DNA of 64,000 nt from [Phialemoniopsis] sp. UDSM-2020 (GCA_018873225.1 JAEILZ010000002.1:3224001-3288000), one strand, 5' to 3'; shown: positions 23,328 to 34,633, counted from the stretch's first letter. Notes: a model not told the origin generated them from the sequence alone. Translations and numbers: made by a program.

Positions 23328-25655
23328 TCAAAACAAGTCTCCCTCCCAGCCAAAGTTGTTTTGGTTGACTACATGAAGAAGCGATTCCCATGTAGCGCCG
23401 CCTAGTATGTCTGGCATGCCGCCATCCCAGTTGCTCGCGCCCAGACTACTAAACCATTGCGTGTCCTCGTTTTCTATGCGGGCATTTTGCAGATCAGCCA
23501 TGTTCAGGTCCTGTGCATTCACTATGGGAGGCACTTGTAAGTCCCATGATATCGGTTGGTTTCGTAGCTGATGCTGCTGAGCGGGGGGCACGTTCAACGG
23601 ATCACCTCGTTGCAGGATGCTAGCCGTTAGATCCATGAAACCTACGCCCGGTGAACTAATTTGTGGCTCGAGACCACCCAGGTCAACCTGCGGGCTTAAA
23701 TCATTAGGTTGGGGTTTGGAAGAGTTGACGGCTTCTATACTGGAGTCCAAGCGTCTCCTCTTCGTAGATCTTCTCGGCTCTACAGACCGTCTGTCCGAAT
23801 TCAGTAAGTGCTGATCAGGAGTTGCAACACTAATGGTCGGTTGATATGCTGACGTATATGTCCGAGGACTGGACAGTCCCACGTCCCTGTTTTGCAACAG
23901 AGTTGACTGCAGATCAGAGAGGACGATATGGCAATTCCTGGCTGAGGGCCAATAGCTGGACATCTCAGCGAGGACATCTAGGCACAACGAAATTTCGCTT
24001 GTGCAGATTAGCTACGAATAAATCCCCTTAACGTTATTGTATGATCAAATACGGGCGTCTTACCTTTGGCCCTTCTCAGCAGGGTGAAGGCGCAAGTGGC
24101 ATGCAAATGCGATGATAATGCCTGCCATCCAGACCGCCGATAGATGGCCCGGCCAGAAATACGCGAACCCTGCCTTGCGCAGCCGCGTCATATGCATAAT
24201 GATGTCTCGGGAGACACCGATACAAATCTGCAACGCGGACTGGAATTCTGGTGTTGATGGCTCCAGTGAAAGCCAGGGCCGATTGATCAAAAGGCGCAGT
24301 TGGTTGTTGAGCATGATGAAGAAAGCCGCTGCATTGAAGGCCTGGCTCTCGATGCCTGGTGACGCGCCATCGCCCGTCAAGACATGAAATTCCTGCAAGC
24401 TTGAAGGTAAAGCATTCCACCAAGCGTTCAGATCGGTTCGGAGCTGTAGCACTGTTCCGGGGTCCATGGAACGGATGTGGATGGATTTGTGGAACAGCTC
24501 CATTGCCCTGCCCAGAAGTCGCGAGTACTCGACATGGCACGAAAGGATAAGGCCGCGACTCTGGTTCTGGCCTTCTGTGTGGCCGGGCGCATTGACTGCC
24601 ACATTGCGCGACGGAGTGCCCCGACTGCCTTGGCTATGCGATCCGGGGACGGTCGAGTCCGGGGATGTACCATCGCTCGCGAAAGGCCGAGAGTGGATTT
24701 CAGGCCCAACAACCGAGCAGACATCAACATCAGAATCCTGTATCCCTAGAGGATGACCCAACGCCTGCGAGAGGTAGCGATCAACAACGTATATGCTCCA
24801 GAAAAGCCTCTTGCGAATATCGCAATCTTCGTCAGACAGCTCGCCGTAGCGAACCGGGCAGCGGTGGAGGCCGGCGAGGAAAATGGATCGTGAGAGGAGC
24901 CCCGCAACGACAACAGCTGTGCGCAGAGACATGCGGGCCACCAGGAGGAGCTGGACAGCGAACAGTGCCTGTATGGAGACAATGTCGCCCTTCGCTGCCA
25001 CTTCAATCAAGCATGACAGAACCTTGTTCGGTTTGTCAATTCTTGAGGTGACTGGCAACTCCACACTGCAATGAAGGCTCGCCAAGTTGAACAAGCACTG
25101 CAGAATAATGATACGGGCTAGCGGAAGACTCTGTACTCTTGGCGTCTGTTGCTTAGAGGCCGTATCGGGTGACTTCCCGTCGCTGGCCGCGTACAGTGAC
25201 TCCATGTCCTTGCCGACCGTAGGGCCATGGAGGAAGGGGAAGAAACGATGCCATGTCTGAAAGTAGGTCATGAACAACTCCCGTCCAACCTCGCGCGGCG
25301 GAGGGCATCCAAGCTCTGGCGGGACGTCGGGGCCATATCCAAGGGTGGCCTCGCCAGGCTGAGAGCTCTGGGCCCGCGACGACCTACTTGGCACGACTCG
25401 GGTGCCGTCGTCTTCGTCCGGGACGATGCAGTCTTCAGGCAGCGTATTGCTCTGAGCACTCAAGGAGGACAGGCGTACGTCAACATTGGCAAAGGCACGG
25501 CGGACCGTATTGACGAAGTAGATACCACTAGAGCTACCGATGAACTGGCTGCGACCATCGTTGTGGGTGCGCAAAGATCCTCGCTCATGCACCACTGGCG
25601 AAGACGATTCGTCATTGCTGCCAGAGTGGATGGAGTGGACGGATTTCGCTGGCAT
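23328..25655 (-). CDS. Fungal transcription-factor-domain protein lacking a zinc cluster
   Basis: Exons 25655-24064 and 23997-23328 join in phase to 753 residues. Near the N-terminus FIGSSSGIYFVNTVRRAF is the segment usually found just after the zinc cluster and coil of Zn2Cys6 factors. A full fungal-specific transcription factor domain follows (FMTYFQTWHRFFPFLHGPTV, then QALFAVQLLLV, DCDIRKRLFWSIYVVDRYLS and ALGHPLGI). The C-terminal 220 residues are Pro/Gln/Asn-rich with a KRRR basic patch. No Cys-rich cluster is present in the frame, and I found none in the 630 bases upstream before the divergent dehydrogenase gene. It may be a regulator that relies on a partner for DNA binding. The head-to-head position suggests that it controls the dehydrogenase. 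Confidence 0.88.
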
Positions 25656-26288
25656 CGACACTACCGACTAATGTCAATCGACTATTTGCGCGCGCCTGTA
25701 TGGAAGGCTGTCATTTCAACCCATTAGAAAGCGATGTGTTCGAGGTTTGATGAATGTTCGAGCACACTTGCCATCAATCCATCGTCAATTGATGTCACGG
25801 GTGTCCATCATCGCTAGCGGGCCCACGTCTTAGCGGCTTCCTTTCAAGGCCTGGGGGCCAAGCCATTGTGCCCAGGTGATTTTTGGCGGGCATATAGCAC
25901 ACCTGAACCCTGAAGAGCAGCCCTGAAGCGCTGTAGCCAAAAAGACCCGGCGCTCTCGACCGGAGAATTCAATGGAGAACCGAGGTGACTGAGTATCTGC
26001 CATCAAAGAGCTTTCACGAAAAGATTTCAAGGCGTCTATTTCAGGGTATTTGCCGCCACGAGACTTTCTAGGACTGCCAACGAGTATGTACTGCAAGAAG
26101 ACGGCCGCTGTCGGTGACAATGTGGCTCGGAGTGACTTTACCCGCTTGCAAGCTAAGAAGCTCCGTTCTCGCAGCGGCCTTGACTTCTACCGCACTAGCC
26201 ATGCCCAATACATGCCATGGGTACGGAATAAAACCACAGGAAACGTCCTCAAGATGACTTCTCATCATCACATATACACTCCTCTTAA
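25656..26288. promoter_or_regulatory. Shared divergent promoter (regulator and dehydrogenase)
   Basis: A 633-base region between two diverging starts. It holds no convincing gene. One minus-strand frame (25830-26120) contains no zinc cluster or other domain. Such a head-to-head layout is typical for pathway regulators and their targets in fungi. Confidence 0.6.
25948..25962. promoter_or_regulatory. Candidate Zn2Cys6 site CGG-N9-CCG
   Basis: CGG at 25948-25950 and CCG at 25960-25962 form an inverted pair with a 9-nt spacer in the shared promoter; another CGG/CCG pair with a 16-nt spacer starts at 25961. Zn2Cys6 dimers bind inverted CGG triplets with fixed spacing. The spacing and position fit, but such pairs also occur by chance. 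Confidence 0.35.
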
Positions 26289-27401
26289 ATGGAAATGGCT
26301 TCGAAACCGTTGAAGATCGCCGTCGTGCCCGGCGATGGCATAGGCGTCGAGGTCATGCCGTATGGCGTCCGATGCCTCAAAGCCATCGGCGAGATCTTCG
26401 ACATTGCGTTCGAGTTTGAGGAGTTTGACTTTGCCAGCTGCGCCTACTACAAGAAGCACGGCGACATGCTCCCCGAAGATTGGAAGCAGACCCTGTCCGG
26501 CTTCGACGCCATCTACTTTGGCGCTGTCGGCATGCCGGACCTGGTCCCGGACGAGACCTCCCTCTGGGGCAGCCTGCTCAAGTTCCGGCGCGAGTTCGAC
26601 CAGTACATCAACCTGCGGCCCTGCCGTCTGATGCCGGGCGTCAAGTCCCCGCTCGCCGGCCGCGAGCCGGGCGACATCGACTTCTGGATCGTGCGCGAGA
26701 ACACCGAGGGCGAGTACAGCAGCGTCGGCGGCAAGATGTTTGAAGGGACGGAGCGCGAGACGGTGCTGCAGGAAACGATCATGACGCGCGTCGGTGTCGA
26801 CAGGGTGCTCAAGTACGCGTTCGAGCTGGCGCAGAAGCGGCCGCGCAGGCGTCTGACGAGCGCGACCAAGAGCAACGGCATCAGCATCACCATGCCGTGG
26901 TGGGACTCGCGGGTGCGCGAGATGGCCAATGGCTATCCTGATGTCCATGTCGACAAGTACCACATTGACATCTTGACGGCGCACTTTGTCCTGCACCCTG
27001 ACATGTTCGACGTCGTCGTCGGGACGAATCTCTTTGGAGATATCCTGTCGGACCTGGGCCCTGCGTGTACAGGAACGATAGGAATCGCACCCTCGGGCAA
27101 CATCAACCCCGACAGGAAGTTCCCAAGTCTTTTCGAGCCGGTTCACGGCAGCGCGCCGGATATCGCTGGCAAGGGCATCGCGAACCCCGTCGGCATGATC
27201 TGGGCAGGGCAGATGATGTTGCAGCACTTTGGACACGAAAAGGCCGCCAGTGCCCTCCTGAAGGCTATCGAGAACGTGCTAGCTCGGTCTGAGAAGTCTG
27301 TGTTGACAGCTGATATGGGAGGCAGTGGCAACACAAAGAGTTTGGGCGAAGCTGTCGAACAGGAGATAAGGAGAGCAGCCACGGCCGGCAAGGAAAGTTG
27401 A
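26289..27401 (+). CDS. Tartrate/D-malate dehydrogenase-type enzyme (isopropylmalate dehydrogenase superfamily)
   Basis: A single exon of 370 codons. The N-terminus KIAVVPGDGIGVEVMPYGVR is the nucleotide-binding start of decarboxylating beta-hydroxyacid dehydrogenases. Substrate and metal residues lie in FDQYINLRPCRLM, VRENTEGEYSSVGG and the signature NLFGDILSDLGPACTGTIG..PSGNINP (about 247-273), then PVHGSAPDIAGKGIANP. The spacing and YINLRP/ENTEGEYS forms fit tartrate/D-malate dehydrogenases rather than leucine-pathway IPMDH, which lack the long ...FEFEEFDFASCAYYKKHG substrate loop. These enzymes use NAD to oxidise D-malate, tartrate or related acids, so the gene probably serves growth on such carbon sources. 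A second in-frame ATG is at 26295. The divergent neighbour is a likely regulator. It is GC-rich with strong codon bias. Confidence 0.9.
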   Translation: MEMASKPLKIAVVPGDGIGVEVMPYGVRCLKAIGEIFDIAFEFEEFDFASCAYYKKHGDMLPEDWKQTLSGFDAIYFGAVGMPDLVPDETSLWGSLLKFRREFDQYINLRPCRLMPGVKSPLAGREPGDIDFWIVRENTEGEYSSVGGKMFEGTERETVLQETIMTRVGVDRVLKYAFELAQKRPRRRLTSATKSNGISITMPWWDSRVREMANGYPDVHVDKYHIDILTAHFVLHPDMFDVVVGTNLFGDILSDLGPACTGTIGIAPSGNINPDRKFPSLFEPVHGSAPDIAGKGIANPVGMIWAGQMMLQHFGHEKAASALLKAIENVLARSEKSVLTADMGGSGNTKSLGEAVEQEIRRAATAGKES

Positions 27402-28245
27402 TGATATTTGTCACTTGTTGAATATCGCTGATTGGCGGGACACTTTGGATTGTCTCTTCTCCGAGCAGACACGGTCTTGATGATCTGTAGTTAATTATAG
27501 ATGCCGTACCTGCAATGCATTGTATTCATGCTTAAAACCCAATCTGGAAGCAATAACTCTGTCAGACCTAATCGTATGTAGATCGCCATGTGCGTAGTGT
27601 GGCATGGAGGGCTAATAAAAGCATCACATCGACTTCTGGGTTGCGTGGGCGATAAGCTTCAATATTAATCCATGGCTACGATCAAGCTCGACCAGAGCCT
27701 GCTGCTTCAAGTGAAGCGTCTTGCAGGGGAGCAAATGTCTGTGCATTAGAGTGCCGATGCCAATCCCGTGTGCCGTGTGCTTTTCTTAGAAACCCAGAGG
27801 CTTGGCACCGCCGAATTTCGAAGTTTCAAGTCCGGAGCTCAGACACTGGGCAGGTCTTGGCTGTCGAGCGTGTCAGAACGGTGGCGATGCAACATGAGCG
27901 AATGCCAAATGGAAAAAGACAGGAAAAAGAAATGCCATTTGAAGAAAGGCAAACGCCCATAAATACTGACATCTGCCATCTCTCGTGTTGGTCTTCTTGT
28001 GCTGATTGATACGCCAGTCTCGCACCGTTTTTTCGATTCGATTCAAGAGCTGGTCTCATCCTTGTATGTTCTTCCTTGTTCCTGCTGTCTTTTTCCGGTT
28101 TGTTTAAGCTTTTTATATAAGATTTTCGTCGAGAAAAGCAGGCCTTCCTTCTCTCCACAGGTGTGAAGCCAAGATATCGACATCTACCAAGCATCAGCCC
28201 ACAATCACGCCACGATCTATTCAAGCATCTCTAAGAGTTTCAAAC
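27402..28245. other. Intergenic: promoter of small secreted protein
   Basis: No gene supported. TTTATATAAG at about 28111-28120 lies 130 bases before the next ATG and is a good TATA candidate, followed by a pyrimidine-rich leader. Confidence 0.5.
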
Positions 28246-28882
28246 ATGGTCACCTACCTCCACTTCCTCTTGGCCGCCGCTGCCGCGGTCCAGGCCGCCC
28301 CGCTCAACATCAACCTCGGAGCGTACTCCCCGGCTCTAGTGGTCGGTGATGGAGAGATCGGCTTCGAGGGCGGCCAGAGCGTCGAAAGCATCGTCAACGC
28401 GCTCCAGGGCGCAGCAGTCAGCGGCGCGGCTGGCGCAGCCAATGCTGGCGCCGGCGCGAATAACGCTGAGGCCCCGGCCGTGGTCCAGGCCGCTGCCGAG
28501 CCTGGCATCTTGACCGAGTCGGTACGTGTCTTTGAACCTTCCCCGTTCTGTATGACGTGATACCTGCTGGCAGCCGGCTGTTTCGCCACAAGAGAGAGAG
28601 TTGGAGCCCAATACTGATCTTGTCAAGTAACATGCGATAAAGGCCTCGTTGCCCATTCCCGGCTCCACCAAGGAGCTCGACCCGCGCGTCCGCGCCGATG
28701 ATGGCAGCACCGCCAAGGCTAAGCGAGACCTGGCCGGATTTGACCGTGCTCTCGACTTTGCCGAAGTCGCGCTGGAGAAAGGGCCCAAGGTGCAGCTGGG
28801 CACCCCGGCTTCTGGAGTGGGCATCATTGTCGACAACAACAAGGAGGCTGCTGCGCGCCCGGGGACTGGCGTTGAGGAGTAA
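28246..28882 (+). CDS. Small secreted Ala-rich protein, unknown function
   Basis: Exons 28246-28521 and 28643-28882 (121-nt intron, GTACGT...AAG) give 171 residues. A clear signal peptide (MVTYLHFLLAAAAAVQAAP) is followed by an Ala/Gly/Asn-rich low-complexity middle (about 60-88). A more structured C-terminal part follows: LPIPGSTKELDPRVRADDG, then a dibasic AKAKR site suited to Kex2-type processing, then FDRALDFAEVALEKGPKVQL. There are no cysteines, so it is not a typical disulfide-rich effector. A propeptide plus a mature C-terminal fragment of about 55 residues is possible. No family recognised. Confidence 0.78.
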
Positions 28883-29153
28883 ATGGATACAAAGAACTGG
28901 GGTTTCTCAATGCACACACATCAACGAAAATAAAGGCGTTCTTTGGGGTCAAGATGAACTAAGACTTTACTTGGGTTGGCGCTTTGTGCATTCCTATTTA
29001 TCAACCTATAAAACTAGAAATGACAAGCAAGAAGCATACACACAAGACGAGACCGTCATTGAAACTCTGCTGGCATTATGACTTGCCGCTGATCGCGGGA
29101 AAGACATATGAACGTTGCTCCGAGCCTGGAGATATCGAGACGATGCCAACAGG

Positions 29154-29721
29154 CTATGCCTTCTGAGCGTCATGGCCCCAATTCTTGAGGCTCTTGTACG
29201 ACTTGCTCTCAGTGTCTTTCTTTGCCGTCGCCTCCTGAGCCAAGTGCCTCTTGCAATACGCGACAACCTTGCGCATGTGGTCAATGTCGTCCTCGTCATA
29301 CTTCTCGGGGTCCCCCTTTGGGTTCTTCTCGAGAATCTTGACGATCTTCCGTCCACTATATACCGTTAGCAACAGTAAATTGGTGAGAAGTATCTTCCTT
29401 CGAGGGTATACCTATCATGGCCCACTGATTCCCCGGATCCGTCATCCTTGGCCCATCCAGAACTGGTAGAGTCATCGCCCTTGAGCCATTCTTTCAGCTC
29501 AGATGCGCTCATATTGACGAGCTCATTAAACTCTCTAGACAGGATTAGCTTTCCAAATTCTCTGCCACATGTCTGAACTAGGAGCCCTTTCGGGTTGCCT
29601 TGCTTCACGCAGCCGCGCCTTTGCGAGATGACGGCATTTATGGCGGCTGCCTAATTGCATCTCACCGAATTCGACCAAGCCATATGACTTACTTGATGAC
29701 GGTATCGTCGTCTTTGACCAT
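29154..29721 (-). CDS. DUF3140-family small protein
   Basis: Exons 29721-29693, 29534-29412 and 29355-29154 join in phase to 117 residues. Recognisable parts are EFNELVNMSASELKEWL, then a SVGWAK-like SGWAKDD and GESVGHDSGRKIVKILE, then DDIDHMRKVVAYCKRHLAQE, and the terminal SLKNWGHDAQKA. This is the order I know for DUF3140 proteins, found mainly in actinobacteria and in scattered fungi and sometimes annotated as DNA-binding. No signal peptide or membrane segment. The first exon has only nine full codons, with a 158-nt intron after it, so the start is less certain than the rest. The closest relatives being largely bacterial suggests an old horizontal transfer, but this needs a tree. Confidence 0.85.
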
Positions 29722-31386
29722 TGTGCAAACGCGTCAAGCTGAAAAGATAGAATTATTTTCGTTAACCCGTTTATGCTGTCAAGCCTCACATTGCTTAATA
29801 GTTTTCAAAGAATTGAGAAATGGTCGAGGCACGGAGATCCGCTATTATACTTAGGGCTCTCGAGTCAATGATGTCAAAGACTTTGGCGCTAATGCCGTAT
29901 CCCGCTCACTCTCATGCCTCCTCGATCATGACAGCACCTTGATTTACCGCCAGGGCATTCCGCAGGGTCGCAAACTCTATTATTTATGATTCACGCCCGA
30001 AAGTTGGGAGCTCAGGAGTATTCACGCGTGCCAAACCAAGGGATGGACAAGCATTGCCTTTGCGGCCACACCGGTCTTAGGGTCCTGCCAATGTTACACG
30101 TCGCGGGATAAAAAGATTGGGACGGACGCTCCGCATTCAAGTACACTACCTGATGTTTGTCAACGTAATCTCCTCTGTATTCCAATTCTCCGGTGTGATT
30201 GGTCAGGGAAATTACATGTCTGTGACATGGTATCAAGGAGTGTCGACATACGCAGGCTTGAAGTCCTGAGGGGCTCGGGTCGATGTCCTATGTAAGGCAC
30301 TTGTGTCTCTTCAGGCTGATGCAGTGGGATGACCCTTGACAAAAGGGTCCATACATGGCAAAGGCACCGGAGTTCAAGGCTGTAATTCTGTAGGAAGTAT
30401 CAACGCACTGGAAAGGAGATGGGGCTAGGAGACTAACCTCATGTTGACGCGGTGTCTGCGAGACAGTGCCCTAGAGGATCAATATTTTGTTACATCTGAC
30501 GTCTACAGCTTCGTCAGCAGTTTTGCAAGGTGTTTAAACGACGCCAGTGTCGGGCTGGGGTGACACATGTCGCCGCTTAGACCTGCCTGGATGTCACGAT
30601 GGACTGGCTGTAGCTGGCTGGCGGTTGCAAGCAGCGAATGAGAGCTCATCAGGTACCGACTTGGATCGCCTTCCAGGATCACGAATGTGGAGACTAACTG
30701 GGGACAGTCTCATTGCGAGTTGCAAGTCTTGGCATTCGCGTTTGAAGGAGATGGGGCGCTCGATTGCATTGGTCGACTTCTGAAACGCAAGCAGCATTTG
30801 CGCTAGTCAACTGCCGCAGAACGCCCAGGGTGCCTTAACCTGGTTTGACGGCGCTGAAACGCCAGTTATTGATCTGTTCACGATCATGAAAGCTCTAGAG
30901 ACGAACCTGCCCAGGCCTGCCATACTTGACAAGCCATCAAAATCCCGGCGTTTCTACTAGACGTGGGCTATTTTTGAACGCCGTGACGGGGACCTGGGGA
31001 TGGTCCTTGTCAACGGGGATCATGAAGATCCACCACTACAATGATTGAAACTCCCTCAATCGAGTCGGCCTCTCTATGGCCTTGTGCGTGGATTAAGTGC
31101 AGAATAGCCGTTTTGGGTGACTTCCGCTGACGCGGCCGTGGTGATCGCTGCATCTCCCAATACCTACTTAAGAAGAGCAACCGCCACAAGCAGCCAAGAA
31201 AATGTCCTTTCTCATCATATCGACTTGACACTCAGCATCCCAGAAACCTTCTCCTTTCCCTTCTCGTTTTGAACTTTTGCTTCTATTCTCGGCTGGTCCG
31301 TTTTAATTCAGTTCTGTATATACCTTTGAACAACACTCGTCTTCCAGGAGAATCACTTTTGTCCCTTTCCACTCCCGACCACCACC
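29722..31386. other. Intergenic, 1.7 kb, no confident gene
   Basis: Several short minus-strand frames near 30012-30450 have fair amino-acid composition, but I could not link them with consistent splice phase. The last 150 bases are A/T- and T-rich with TATATACC at about 31318, a likely promoter of the cell-wall protein gene. Confidence 0.4.
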
Positions 31387-32294
31387 ATGAAGTTCCTCGC
31401 CCTCCTCACCCTCGCCGCCGCCGGCACCGCCCTCGCCAAGGGCCACCGCAACGGCACCGAGGGCACCTCGACCAAGGTGCAGTGCAAGCAGGTCCAGCAG
31501 CTCACCCAGCTCGTCGACCTCGCTGCCAACGCGACCCGCCTCGACAACAAGACCAAGGGCAACGCCACGCGCGCCGACGCCATCAAGGCCAAGGCCTCCG
31601 AGGCCGCCACGACGCTGCAGGCCATGCAGGCCAACGCCACGCTCATGGACGCCTGCGGCCAGATCTTTGCCGTCCAGGCCATGGAGAAGTCGTGCGCCAA
31701 GATGGCCTCGCTCGAGAAGCTGCAGGAGCTCGCCGCCAACGCCACCAAGCTCGACGCCAAGTTCGAGGGCAACGCGACCAAGATCGCCGCCGTGCAGGCC
31801 AAGGCCTCGGCGGGCGCCGAGAAGCTGACGGCCATGGCGGGCAACGCGACGCTGACGCAGTTCTGCGCGGCGGCGCGCGTCGAGGCGCAGTGCTCGGCCA
31901 TGAGCAAGATGCAGAAGGAGGTCGACCGCGCCGCCAACGCGACTGCGCTGAGCGCCAAGTTCGACGGGGACGCTTCCAAGATCGAGAAGGCGCAGGCGCA
32001 GGCCAGCAAGGCTGCTACGAAGCTCGAGGCCATGACGAGCAACTCGACGCTTGTGGGCTTGTGTGGTGCTCAGGGTAAGTTCGAACGTGATTCATTACTG
32101 GCGGATTGTGATGTCGTCTGCAGGAGCTAATAGATTGTGTCTTCGTAGCCAACACCAAGACCAACAATGCTGCTGCCGCCAGCTCTTCGTCTCCGGCGAG
32201 CGAGAAGTCTGGCGCTTCCGATGTTGCGCCGTACGCCATGGCCCACATTGTCTCGCTCGTGGCCGTCCTGGCTACCGGTATCTTCTTGATCTAA
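31387..32294 (+). CDS. GPI-type cell-wall protein with three 58-residue repeats
   Basis: Exons 31387-32074 and 32149-32294 give 277 residues. A signal peptide (MKFLALLTLAAAGTALA) is followed by three tandem units, each exactly 58 residues from Cys to Cys (33-90, 103-160, 169-226), separated by linkers of 12 and 8 residues. Each unit carries AANAT, a GN/DA-x-K/R segment, (K/Q)AQAS or KAKAS, L-x-AM and N-x-T-L before the final Cys. Most units hold three N-glycosylation sequons, and the paired cysteines may close each unit. The predicted helical units resemble a conserved fungal 'cell wall protein' family. A Ser/Ala linker and a terminal hydrophobic stretch (AHIVSLVAVLATGIFLI) indicate GPI attachment. 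Role: structural or surface protein, inferred. Confidence 0.88.
31483..32064 (+). repeat. Three tandem protein repeats, 58 codons each
   Basis: Units at 31483-31656, 31693-31866 and 31891-32064 have identical length and shared motif order. Units 1 and 2 are closest; unit 3 has lost the second sequon (GDAS for GNAT). This indicates duplication followed by divergence under length constraint. Confidence 0.85.
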
Positions 32295-32517
32295 TTTCGT
32301 CATGATATGGAACTTGGAGATTAGGACATTTTGCAAGCATCAAACGCATTGCATGGGCTTGAAACTTGAGCTGCATGGCAGTGCTGGTATGTGGCCAAAC
32401 ATGACACGAATCTGGGGATGAGCAAATGGCTTCGAAATGCTTTACGGAATTTGAGCTTCTTTCTAGCAATCTGGATATGGATTAGTAAAGTTACGATATT
32501 ACAAATAGATACCCGCC

Positions 32518-34633
32518 TCATTCGTTCTCCGGGCCTGTTCGCTCGGCGCCTTTAGCCAACCAGGACTGCAATCTGAGCGCCCTCTGCATCGTGTCCTTGC
32601 ACGTGTTCCAACTCTCCAACGACATCTGCATCAGTCCGATCTGTAGAATCGACTTGACGAATCCGGCATGAGGGCGGAAGTCAATCTGACAGTTGCTGCT
32701 GCTGGCTCCGCTGTGGTGGGTGACCGTCGGAGCAATGGACGCCATGATGAAGATGAAGATCCCGACAATACTCCTCCATCTCGCCAGTGGTACCCGCCAC
32801 GTCGCCATTAATATTGATAGCGCATCTTCTGCAGAGCACTTAGAGCTGAGGGATTGGTGACTGCCGATCGCTCGGGCGTAGACAAGAGATGCTTGCCTTA
32901 CTGCAGTGTACAGCGCATCGTCAGTTGGCGATGGGCTGTCCGGCACGTCATTAGGTATCACCACCCTGCAGTTCCCTGATCTGCTCTTCTTTGCGGTCGA
33001 GTCAAATTCAGGGTACTGTGGTAACAGTGAATGAGGTGTAGGACTACTGTCGGGGTCGTCGGCCTGTTGGTCCTCGCCTGTTGCAGGGTCGCTGGCAGGA
33101 AGACGGGCGATCCGGTCGTGCACAAATGAGGCAGTCATTGCCGTCTTGCGTAGTTCCTCAGGGCTAGGATTGGCAGAGAGCCGGTTGACAGTGTCTATCA
33201 GGAAAGACACATCGTCGAGAATGCTCGCAGTGAACGGATGTAGTGCTAGCAGATGGCAACAGTCTCTGAAAGCCACTGGCGGCACGATGAAGGGCGAGCT
33301 GAAGGAGACCTTGGTGATCTCGGGTCGGCTGGATGCAAGACTATGGTCAAAGTCTGTACTTTGTTGAAGCACTGGCGGCGTTTCGTACGCCAAGGAGATG
33401 AGACAGTCATCACTGCATCAGTCAGGGGGTGTGCCTCCTTGCCAATGTGGAGCAGGATACCACTTACACAAGCGCGACCCTGGTCACCAGCTCGCCCACG
33501 CCATGGCTTGGGAAGCCGCCTCTTAGCCGTATCATCTCCCGCAGGCCCTTTAAATGAGTCTGCATTACTCGGAGGTCGCCAAAGAAAATCTCGATCGAAA
33601 TGAACTGCACCACTGCACTCATTGCTTCGTCACTGGTGCAGGCCGTGGTCCGGAGATGCTCATTCAGCGTGCGTATTGCAAAGACCTTGAGCTGAGTCGT
33701 CGTGCGCTCATCGACATAATTCCTCTCCACGAGTGATCTGGCGGCGATGTAGAGCGAGGAGTGAACCAGCAACGGTGACTGTATGCACCAGGGAACGTAA
33801 TGCAGGAGAAACGGGTTGTCCGCGTCAGGCACGCCATCGAAGGAACCCTTGAAGTGATTCAGGACCTGGGAGACTGTTTGGGGTATTTCAGACCTAGTTC
33901 AAACACAATGGTGGAGAGAATGATAGACTTACACGTTTGGACCAGCACGGCGTTCTGCTTGGTGGCTTCTATGGGCAGGTGGCTAAGTCCATCCGTTGGC
34001 CCTGCCAGATGCCACAGGTTGCGCGCTCTGCTTTCGTGTGCCTCGGATGCCTCGCCAGATGCGCTCGAATTGCAAGATCCAGAGGTAGTCTCGTAAGGGT
34101 CTTCCGATGGATTTCCCTGCTGGACGACTGAGGATTCCCCTGCTGCCTCGTCGACGATGTCTTGCTGGACTGTCAAGGTATTGAGTTGACTAGATGGAAG
34201 TCTTCTCGAATCATCCAGCCTAATGCGGACTCGATCCCGAGAGCCTTTCAATGGTCGGGCTCGTTTGTCAAATAGGAAGGCTCGTGGTTTTGTGGTCGGC
34301 AAATATACAGGAAATGCCGACAATGGGCTTCGGCTACCTGTCTGAATATCGCTTTTGCTGATAACATATCACATAAGCAACTGTCCGAGGACTGCAGATA
34401 GTTACTCACTTTCTGGGTCCATATTCGCAGATCGGTTGTGGAAATCGGCGTTTGCAGTTGTTGCATGGCGTATCTTGATTGCACTGAGATGTCGCGGGTG
34501 GCTTGGCGTCAGCCGTCGGTTCACCCCTAACACTTCACATCGTAAACCACATTACCTTTTGCTTCCTCCTCCGACACTCGGTGCACGAGGTCGTTTTACG
34601 TGCTGCGCGCGGAACGAGACCATACGGATGCAT
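32518..34633 (-). CDS. Zn2Cys6 transcription factor
   Basis: Exons 34633-34556, 34483-34410, 34357-33933, 33873-33468 and 33412-32518 join in phase to 625 residues. The cluster is C-TE-C-RRRKQK-C-NQDTP-C-NN-C-KRRFPQPI-C, with an intron splitting it directly before the third Cys, as in many fungal factors. A basic/Ser linker follows, then NPFLLHYVPWCIQSPLLVHSSLY (start of the regulatory domain), an FGDLRVMQTHLKGLREMIRLRGG helix pair, and a C-terminal helical part that ends TGPENE. This layout is that of the fungal_trans_2-type regulators with a central 'L-HLxGLxxMIxLRGG' segment. The target is unknown; a sugar transporter gene lies just upstream on the same strand. Start chosen as the first ATG in frame with the cluster. 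Confidence 0.9.

Noticed and set aside
26268..27236. 322-residue minus-strand frame opposite the dehydrogenase
   Set aside because: It is the antisense of a GC3-rich coding exon; its composition (Val/Arg/Asp/His-rich) is typical of such shadows and it has no domain.
31269..32078. 269-residue plus-strand frame over the repeat protein
   Set aside because: Arg/Gln-rich out-of-frame reading of the cell-wall protein gene; no signal or domain.
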